Assembly: GCA_030430075.1 (NCBI GenBank)
Contig: JAUIGN010000057.1
Span: 1 to 60,418, forward strand
Origin: a bacterium
GTDB taxonomy: Bacteria; Planctomycetota; Planctomycetia; Pirellulales; Pirellulaceae
Direction of reading: 5' to 3'
DNA: 60,418 nt
Both the position numbers and the translations under genes were made by a program. Numbering within the stretch: position 1 is the first letter of the stretch; each line of letters opens with the position of its first letter. This document shows, piece by piece, positions 54,208 to 60,418 of the stretch. The notes below the pieces were generated by a model, which was not told where the DNA came from, did no database searches, and saw only the letters and a program-made list of their open reading frames with translations.

Positions 54208-57200
54208 ATGTGGTGGCTTGATGACGAGGCGGCGGGGAAGGACCCGCCGGGGCAGAAGTCTCCGTCGGGCCACACGCCTGCGGGTGAGCTGCCCAGGGAC
54301 GCGCCGCAACCCCAGCCACGGAATTCCGACGTGTGGGCCGAGCTGCGCGCCCTGCACCAGCAACGCGCGCGACAGACCGTCGCCTGCCAACGACAGCCGC
54401 CCGAAGAGCAGCCGCCGGTTGTGGACCACGAGGTTGCCGAGCGGCACGCCGCCGAAGTCGCGGCGCTTCAGGAGCGAATCGATCACTGCGAACGATCCCT
54501 TCAGGAAGATGCCTCGGCCCACGCCGCCGAGTTACTTGTCGTGCGTTCGGAGCTGGATGCGGCGATTGCCGAACAGGAGTCCCGCGGAGCCCGTATTCGT
54601 GAGCTCGAGGCGGCCCGTGCTTCGCTTGAACACCGCCATGCTACCGATCTGAAGGACGCCAGGAACCGCGCAGAGACGGAACGAAGCGCTTGCGAGGCGA
54701 GCCACGCGGAGGAACTGGCCTCGCTGCAAGCGCTGGTAACCTCGCTGCGAGATCAACTGGCGACCGTCGCCAGGGAACGTGGCGATTTGGCGGCTGACAT
54801 CGCTGCGTTCAAGGCGGATCACGCACGTGAAGTCGAACGGTCGGAGCGGACGCAACGGGAAGCAGAAGCCGATCGCATCGCGCTTCAGACCGCACACGAT
54901 GATGAGATACGTGTACTGCACGAAGACTTGCGGAAGCTGCATGAACAGCACGCGACCGCCACGGCCGCCCACCAGGCAGCCGAGTCGACGTGGGCTGCGG
55001 AAGTCGAGTTGCTGACGGCGGCGCGGCGCGACGCCGAAGCTGCCGTGGAGTCGCTTGAGTCATCGCACACCCGCGAAGTCGAAGCACTTCAGGCGGACCT
55101 TGGTTCGTCGCGCGACGCGCTGGCGGCCGCCGAAGCCGCCCATCAGGACGCCGAGTCGACGTGGGCTGCGGAAGTCGAGTCGCTGGCAGCGGCGCGGCGC
55201 GACGCCGAAGCTGCCGTGGCGTCGCTCGAGTCATCGCATGCTTGCGAAGTCGAATCACTTCGGGAGGCGCTCCAGTCTGCGCGCGACGACATCGCCGCGG
55301 CCGTAGCAGCACGTAGCGAAGCGGAACGAGTTCATGCTGACCGAGTCGCGGCGTTCGAGGATGAGGTCGAATCGCTGAAGGCCGCCCAAGGGGAGGCGGC
55401 AGCCGCGCGGGACGAACTGGCGTCGTCCCACCAGCAATTGGCATCGTCCCACCAGCAAGACGTGCGGTCGCTGGAGGAAGTGCTTCGTTCCACGCAACAA
55501 CAACTGGCGGCCGCCGAGGTCGCGCTGAAGGAGCGCGAAGCGGCACACACGGAACGAGAAACGACGCTCGCGCAGCAACTCGAAGCGTCGGCCACTGCCC
55601 AGCGGGAGGCGGAGTCCGAGCGGCAAGTGATCGAATCGTCGCTTGCAGACCAGGTGCAAACGCTCGAAGAATTGCTGCGCTCCGCGCAAGAACAACTTGC
55701 CGCCACAGAACAGGCTCGCCACGCCGCGGAGAAAGCCCTGGCGGACCGTGAGTCGGATCTGACGCGTGAAGTGGAATCGTCGGCTGTCGCCCGGAGTGAG
55801 GCGGAAGCCTCTTACCGAGCGCTGGAGGCGTCTCACGCCGACCAAGTGAAGGTGCTGGAGGCTGATCTCCGTGCCACACAGGAGCAGTTGGCCCGTTCAG
55901 AGAAAGCGCGTCGTGACGCGGACGCTGTGCATGCTGACCAAGAAGAGTCGTTCACGCGCCGGATCGAATCCCTGACGGCGACGCAACTGGCAACCGAAAC
56001 CGCCCTGCACCAACTTGAGCAGTCCCACGAGCACCAAACGCAGACCCTGCAAGACGAGCTGTCGAGACGAGGCGATCAACTGGCCGCCGCCGAGCTGGCA
56101 TGTGGGGAAGCCGAGCTGGCTTGCGCGGCGCGTGAGGCGGAACACACGCGGGAAGTCAAATCGCTCGCATCAGCCTGTCGCGATGCGGAGGCCGCCTGGC
56201 AAGCCAGTGCCGCGCGCCACGCGCGGGACATCGAGACCTACCAGTCCGAGCTGACAGCCATGCAGGGGCTCTTAACGGCGCAGGAAGACGCCTGCAGGGC
56301 CCTCGAATCGGACCTTGCCTCGCAAGCCTTGCGGCATGAAGACGAACTTGCCGCAATTGCCGCGGAGCGCGCCGAGTTGGAGTCCGCGCTGCGGCAGAGT
56401 GAGACCGGCAGGGCCGCAGACGCGGAGCAGGCGCAGACGGAACGCCAAGCCCTCGAGGACCGGTTGCAGCGAGCCTCCGCCGCCTCCAGCAAAATGGAAT
56501 CGGAAGTCGCCGCCCTGCAAACGGCGCAACAGGAAACTCGGCTTGCCCTGCAGCAAGCCAGACGGCGCGAAGAAGCGCTCTCCCGCCAGGTCCGTGCGGC
56601 AGAGCAGCAGACCGCGAACCTGGCTGCCCAACTCGCTGCGGCCCGCGAGCGGCAGCGGGAGGTCGAGGACCGATTCCGTGCCCTCCGCTGCCGGCAGAGT
56701 CTTGAGTCGGCTCGCTTGACGTCCGAGCTGAGGGCCCTGGAGCGGGTGGGCGAAGAACGGGCCGCCGCACACGCCGCGCAATGCGACGGGCTCCGCAACG
56801 AGCTCCGGCAAGCGAACGTCCGCCTGGCTGGTGCTGTCCGCGACGCCCGCGCGTCCACCATGCAAGCGTCCTGGCTGCAACTGCGGATCCAGGCCGAGGT
56901 TCAGCGACGCGACCGAGCCGAACAAGGAGTCGCCGATGCCGTGCGTTCCGAGCAGGCCACGATCGCTCGGATGGGACGACAGATCGCTGCGCTCAAGGCA
57001 TCGGCGGAAAGACTCGGCGCGGATGCAAATCTGCGGGCAGAGCAGGTCGCTGTCCGGTCGGCAGCACTCGTCGATCGGCACGCAGTCGTCGCTCAACGGG
57101 AGACCGCGCTCGCCGAGGCACAACGGGCGGTCCAGACGTTGCAGCATCAATTGGAAGCCGCCCAACGAAAACAGCAAGCCGATGCTGTCGCACAAGTGGA

Positions 57201-58356
57201 AATCGCCCGCCGGTGTGCGGAGACTGAGGAAGCCCGTGATCGTTCCGAGCATCACGGCCGTCAGCTTCGCGAGCGGCTTGAGCAGCTTCAAGAGGCCACG
57301 GTGAAGATGCGGCACGAACACGGCCTGGTGACGGAAAAGAGCAAGCGGCTCCACGAGCAACTCGCCGGCGAAGCCGCCGGACTACGGGACGATCTGCAGG
57401 AGCGGGACCGGAACCTGCGTGACCGCGAAGCGACCATCGCTCGAATCAGTGCCCAGTCAAGGCAGCAGTTGGATGCCATCGAGTCACTGCGCATGGAACG
57501 GGATCAGCTTAGCTCGCAATTGGCCGAGCGGTCCGGGGCATGGCAACGTCAGCTCGCCCGACTGTCCAGTCAGGTCGAAGCAGAGCAAGCCCAAGTTGTG
57601 CGACTCAGGCACGAAGCGGACACCTCGACTCGGCAGTTGCGGCAGCAGGTTCAAGCGGAACGGGAAGCGCGAACCCGGCTTCACGTCCAGGCGGAAGCGC
57701 TGCAGCAGGAGGCCGTTGACCGGCAGCGGGCGTGGGATCAACTGCGGGCCGCGGCCTCGGTGGCGGTCGAGCGGACGGACCAGCGGATTCAATCGCTGGA
57801 GAGCCAGGTGGTCGAATGGCGACGGCGCGTCGAACTGATCCGCGCAACAGCGGCACAAGCTGAGGCCCGCCGCGCCGATGAGCTGGCCGAGACCAACGAG
57901 CGGCTGGCGTTGCATGCCAAGGAACTGGCCGCCGGCCGCGAGCAAACTAAGCAGTTGCAGCATCGCTGCCAGTCAGCGATCGAGCAAACCAAAGAAGCGC
58001 AGATGGCGAGGCAGAAGCAGGAGGCGATCGCCTCCAGGTTGTCGCTGGAAGTCGATGAAATGCGCGCGAAGGTCGAGTCGTATCGGGACGTGGCCCAGCG
58101 TGAAGCGGCAGCCCGGCGCAAATTGGAATCGTCGCTCAAGCAAGCGATCGAAAGTGAGGATCGCGCTGCGGCACTCAAGTCGAAGTATGCCGAGCTGGAA
58201 ATTGACGCACAGATCCAACGCCTGACCGCCGAATTGGCCGCCGCGCGAAACCAGGGTCTTAGTGTCCGGAGATGGGCCGCCCGCCAGCTTAAAGAAGCAC
58301 AAGAGGAGATTCAGCAGCTTCAACGCCGTCTCAACCCGCCTTCGCGCGCCGCATAG
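54208..58356 (+). CDS. Long coiled-coil protein (SMC/myosin-tail-like), function unknown
   Basis: About 1382 residues from ATG 54208 (MWWLDDEAAGKD), preceded by AGGA at a 9-nt spacing; an ATG at 54160 has no such site. A Pro-rich N-terminal tail of about 45 residues is followed by a nearly unbroken heptad-rich, Ala/Glu/Arg-rich helix to the end. There is no P-loop or hinge, so it is not a true SMC ATPase. No signal peptide or membrane segment is seen, so it is presumably cytoplasmic and possibly cytoskeletal or scaffold-like. The N-terminal half contains a tandem 171-bp (57-residue) duplication and many diverged relatives of it. It is co-oriented with the kinase gene, 718 bp downstream. Confidence 0.75.
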   Translation: MWWLDDEAAGKDPPGQKSPSGHTPAGELPRDAPQPQPRNSDVWAELRALHQQRARQTVACQRQPPEEQPPVVDHEVAERHAAEVAALQERIDHCERSLQEDASAHAAELLVVRSELDAAIAEQESRGARIRELEAARASLEHRHATDLKDARNRAETERSACEASHAEELASLQALVTSLRDQLATVARERGDLAADIAAFKADHAREVERSERTQREAEADRIALQTAHDDEIRVLHEDLRKLHEQHATATAAHQAAESTWAAEVELLTAARRDAEAAVESLESSHTREVEALQADLGSSRDALAAAEAAHQDAESTWAAEVESLAAARRDAEAAVASLESSHACEVESLREALQSARDDIAAAVAARSEAERVHADRVAAFEDEVESLKAAQGEAAAARDELASSHQQLASSHQQDVRSLEEVLRSTQQQLAAAEVALKEREAAHTERETTLAQQLEASATAQREAESERQVIESSLADQVQTLEELLRSAQEQLAATEQARHAAEKALADRESDLTREVESSAVARSEAEASYRALEASHADQVKVLEADLRATQEQLARSEKARRDADAVHADQEESFTRRIESLTATQLATETALHQLEQSHEHQTQTLQDELSRRGDQLAAAELACGEAELACAAREAEHTREVKSLASACRDAEAAWQASAARHARDIETYQSELTAMQGLLTAQEDACRALESDLASQALRHEDELAAIAAERAELESALRQSETGRAADAEQAQTERQALEDRLQRASAASSKMESEVAALQTAQQETRLALQQARRREEALSRQVRAAEQQTANLAAQLAAARERQREVEDRFRALRCRQSLESARLTSELRALERVGEERAAAHAAQCDGLRNELRQANVRLAGAVRDARASTMQASWLQLRIQAEVQRRDRAEQGVADAVRSEQATIARMGRQIAALKASAERLGADANLRAEQVAVRSAALVDRHAVVAQRETALAEAQRAVQTLQHQLEAAQRKQQADAVAQVEIARRCAETEEARDRSEHHGRQLRERLEQLQEATVKMRHEHGLVTEKSKRLHEQLAGEAAGLRDDLQERDRNLRDREATIARISAQSRQQLDAIESLRMERDQLSSQLAERSGAWQRQLARLSSQVEAEQAQVVRLRHEADTSTRQLRQQVQAEREARTRLHVQAEALQQEAVDRQRAWDQLRAAASVAVERTDQRIQSLESQVVEWRRRVELIRATAAQAEARRADELAETNERLALHAKELAAGREQTKQLQHRCQSAIEQTKEAQMARQKQEAIASRLSLEVDEMRAKVESYRDVAQREAAARRKLESSLKQAIESEDRAAALKSKYAELEIDAQIQRLTAELAAARNQGLSVRRWAARQLKEAQEEIQQLQRRLNPPSRAA
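54979..55320 (+). repeat. 171-bp tandem duplication inside the coiled-coil gene
   Basis: The block starting GCCGAGTCGACGTGGGCTGC at 54979 recurs at 55150 with few changes, continuing through 'GCGGCGCGACGCCGAAGCTG' and 'GAGTCATCGCA'. The offset is 171 bp, keeping frame, so 57 residues are repeated. Confidence 0.75.
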
Positions 58357-58408
58357 CATCACGCCTGCACAAGACGACCCGGCGAGCTGCTGGTCACGCC
58401 ACAGCTCC

Positions 58409-58532
58409 GCTCGGCGCGCCTCCTTACAGACCCGCTCGGCGCGTCTCCGTACAGACCCGCTCGGCGCGTCTCCGTACAGACCCGCTCGGCGCGGGTCTCC
58501 GACCCCGCCGAAACCGCCGACCGAAGGTCTCC
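58409..58532 (+). repeat. Repeat family C, copy 5, with a 25-bp tandem array
   Basis: Three 25-bp units (GCTCGGCGCG...ACAGACCC, starting 58409, 58434, 58459) lead at 58484 into the element GCGCGGGTCTCCGACCCCGC ... CCGACCGAAGGTCTCC. Confidence 0.85.
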
Positions 58533-58683
58533 AACGACGCGACGGTACGGTTCCGATCCTTCCCATTGCGTGAACTGCTCGACGGTGATGCTTCCGCTTG
58601 TTACTGCCGCCATGGGGTGGAAAGCTCTAAGCTTCACCTAACGACGGCCGCTACGGAATCGCTGTGGAAGTTCGCCCTCTGTC

Positions 58684-58706
58684 CGGTAGGTCATGCTGTG
58701 CATGAC
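58684..58706 (+). repeat. Dispersed repeat family B, dyad head only
   Basis: GGTAGGTCATGCTGTGCATGAC is identical over its length to the head of the copy at 19713; downstream similarity is lost. The remaining 58357-58744 spacer has no gene. Confidence 0.55.
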
Positions 58707-58744
58707 GTTCCTCATTTTCCCTTTGCCGCCCGGCGAGCCTTCAT

Positions 58745-59476
58745 TCATTCCGCCCGGCCTCTCTGACGCAGGCGTTGCCTGACGGCGGGGGGCGGCGTCC
58801 AGCCGATGCGTCGCACGACATCCGGTTCGTACTCGCATGTGATCAAGTAAAGGTCCTGGTTGGCCGACTTGGCGGGCGGCACATTGATCTGGACCTGCGT
58901 GTAGCCGTTTGCCTGCCAGGAGCGCCAGCCATCCGTATCGTGTTCCGGCAATCGGTGGCCGTTGAGTCGCACGGCGGTCAGTTTCGGGCGTTCGTAGGGC
59001 AGCCGGAGGCGAAATCCGATGCCGTGCCGAATCGGCTCGGGAGGACTCTCCGCATCACGGGCCGCGTCGACCGCCAACATGATCTCCGGTCCCGCATGGA
59101 CCATTCCATCGAAGGCGGCACCGTTTACTTCGGGCCGTCCGGTTGCGGCCAGCAGGAACTGATCCCGATTCTTAGTGAGCAACCTGGCCGCGGCGGCTGA
59201 TGTTGCCACGAAATAGGTATCCCGTCCATCGGTCTGGGGATACAGCACGGCTTGCGAAAAACGGCCCTGCCGTTGCCATAGTTCGACGCGGCTCCGCCGG
59301 CGTTCCGCGGCGCTCGATCCCCAGGCGGTGATATAGTGTCCGATGAACGCCTTGACGCGATTGACCGGATAGCCGGAGCGAGGTTCATCTTGCCACGGCT
59401 GGTTTCCAAGCTCCAGCAGGCCGCGCATCCGGGCGACGCCGCTGGCTTCCCAGCAGACTACGACTCGCTCCACCAT
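58745..59476 (-). CDS. Unrecognised protein, possibly the C-terminal part of a larger secreted protein
   Basis: 243 residues; no signal peptide, membrane helix or family that I can name. The C-terminal half looks like a beta-sandwich module (AVRLNGHRLPEHDTDGWRSWQANGYTQVQINVPPAKS), a type often found at the end of secreted planctomycete enzymes. The first half has FIGHYITAWG and FVATSAAAARLL. The first ATG overlaps the 3' end of the upstream dockerin gene by 19 bp, with no clear ribosome-binding site; ATG 59428 is an alternative. It may be a complete small protein or the remnant of a longer one. Confidence 0.5.
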   Translation of the reverse strand: MVERVVVCWEASGVARMRGLLELGNQPWQDEPRSGYPVNRVKAFIGHYITAWGSSAAERRRSRVELWQRQGRFSQAVLYPQTDGRDTYFVATSAAAARLLTKNRDQFLLAATGRPEVNGAAFDGMVHAGPEIMLAVDAARDAESPPEPIRHGIGFRLRLPYERPKLTAVRLNGHRLPEHDTDGWRSWQANGYTQVQINVPPAKSANQDLYLITCEYEPDVVRRIGWTPPPAVRQRLRQRGRAE

Positions 59477-60418
59477 TGATCGTCGAGATCGCTGGCCAGG
59501 GTCGTCAGCAGTTCCTCGAGTTGTTCTTGCTTACCGCTAAAATCGCGATCCGCATCGCGGAACGCCGGAACTTCCGGGCGAGCGAAGAAGGCATCGATCG
59601 GCTGGACGGTGCCGCCGCGATTCGGTTGGGCCGACGGACTGCCGGCGCCCGTCGCCTCCACGGCCGGTTGCGAACCGTATACCAGCGTCGTCAGCGACAG
59701 GTCGACTCCACCTGCTACCCGGTCCGCGGCCAACTCGGCCTCACCTTCCCCGCCCGCTTCAAGATTCAGCCAGTTGATGACTTTGAGCACGTCCAAGGGC
59801 GTAATGGCATCGTCGCCATTGGTGTCGAAGAACGGACCGGCCGCATGGGCCTCTGACCGGAACGGCGTCACCACGCCACCCTCACCCCGGTTGAGGACGT
59901 TGATGATCCGCAGGGCGTCGGCCGGCGTGACCACCCCGTCGTCGTTCACGTCCACCGGGTCGCTCGGATTCGTAAACGAGGCGAAGCGGAGCTCAGGCGC
60001 GGCTCCGCCGACCACCGGCGGATCGAAGTTGCCCACGACGGGCAACGCAAAGTCATCTCCGAACTGGCCGTAGATGTCGTTGCCGAAGGGTTCCGGCGTG
60101 AAGTCGACAATGTTCCCGCCCAGCGCCTGCGGATTGGCCACGATCCGGTCGGGGATCGGCGTGCCGTCGCTGATCAGCACGTACCATTCGGACGTCTCCG
60201 ACGGTACGGCGCCATCCCGGTCAGGCGCCCACAGCCCCAGGTCGTCGATCCCGTCGGCGTCGAAGTCAGCGGCAATCGGCCGTTCGCGGACCCCGGGGAA
60301 TCCGAACCGGAACTGGACATCGGTCATTCCGTTAATGTTCGCGTTGTACGATCCGGCGGCCGCCGCGCCGGTCAACTGCGTGCTCAAATCCAGGCTGAAC
60401 GTGTCGTCGGTCCACGAG
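59458..60418 (-). CDS. C-terminal portion of a secreted dockerin-type protein (5' end outside the window)
   Basis: 320 residues to the window edge; the frame continues open through 60418, so the true start lies outside. An FG-GAP-like block (ADFDADGIDDLGLWAPDRDG) precedes two dockerin-like EF-hand motifs (DVNDDGVVTPADALRIINVL, DTNGDDAITPLDVLKVINWL). The protein ends in a polar region finishing 'DLDDQWWSES'. Both EF-hand loops keep Asp at positions 1 and 3 and so could bind calcium. The dockerin pair resembles that at the end of the beta-helix protein at 21886, implying a common surface-display system. The upstream catalytic or binding part is not visible. Confidence 0.8.
   Translation of the reverse strand, partial: SWTDDTFSLDLSTQLTGAAAAGSYNANINGMTDVQFRFGFPGVRERPIAADFDADGIDDLGLWAPDRDGAVPSETSEWYVLISDGTPIPDRIVANPQALGGNIVDFTPEPFGNDIYGQFGDDFALPVVGNFDPPVVGGAAPELRFASFTNPSDPVDVNDDGVVTPADALRIINVLNRGEGGVVTPFRSEAHAAGPFFDTNGDDAITPLDVLKVINWLNLEAGGEGEAELAADRVAGGVDLSLTTLVYGSQPAVEATGAGSPSAQPNRGGTVQPIDAFFARPEVPAFRDADRDFSGKQEQLEELLTTLASDLDDQWWSES

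Overview
The window reads as a chromosome segment of a planctomycete, most likely of the Pirellulales type. The evidence is GC-rich coding sequence, an H-X9-DG (DUF1559) pseudopilin remnant, CRTAC/ASPIC-UnbV lipoproteins, paralogous CxxCH multihaem cytochromes, giant secreted proteins carrying the 'LE.R.LLA' N-terminal signature and dockerin-like C-termini, an ECF sigma factor next to a Ser/Thr kinase with WD40 repeats, and a chlamydia-type V/A-ATPase cluster. Genus and species cannot be named from the sequence alone.

Layout. (1) 1-6.4 kb: a truncated DUF1559 gene with a strong terminator; a CRTAC lipoprotein translationally coupled to a membrane-anchored TPR protein; and, convergent to them, a second CRTAC gene whose reading frame is interrupted by one in-frame TGA followed at once by a SECIS-like hairpin. 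This is the best candidate for something undescribed: a selenocysteine-containing CRTAC/ASPIC-UnbV protein. (2) 6.8-11.7 kb (+): heptahaem cytochrome, TPR protein, polytopic membrane protein and SGNH-hydrolase-like protein. (3) 11.9-14.5 kb (-): GT2 glycosyltransferase coupled to a ceramidase-family hydrolase. (4) 14.7-19.6 kb (-): operon of a membrane-anchored decahaem and two pentahaem cytochromes. (5) 20.1-21.7 kb (+): DUF1801-YjbR fusion and a DUF2071 protein. (6) 21.9-26.6 kb (-): beta-helix giant. (7) 26.9-35.8 kb (-): V/A-ATPase operon in the order B-D-I-K-E-DUF2764-A, ending with a 2-hydroxyacid dehydrogenase. (8) 36.0-37.2 kb (-): PPK2 and a small membrane protein. (9) 37.8-47.6 kb (-): a 3287-residue secreted multidomain protein with subtilase, SGNH and Vps62-like regions. 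(10) 48.0-58.4 kb (+): ECF sigma factor, zinc-finger/kinase/WD40 protein and a 1383-residue coiled-coil protein. (11) 58.7-60.4 kb (-): an unrecognised ORF and the C-terminus of another dockerin-type secreted protein that runs off the window.

The intergenic DNA is not empty. Three dispersed repeat families recur: family A, about 165 bp, four copies; family B, about 140 bp headed by a dyad, two long and two partial copies; family C, about 45 bp, five copies. Each C copy has a locally different tandem array on the same side, with units that resemble the element's own edge. No tRNA, rRNA, CRISPR array, insertion sequence or transposase was recognised.

Themes: an envelope-centred lifestyle (secreted giants, lipoproteins, periplasmic multihaem electron carriers), an ion-translocating V/A-ATPase next to polyphosphate and lactate-type metabolism genes, and planctomycete-style signalling. 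Functions are inferred from domain recognition by eye; no database search was run.
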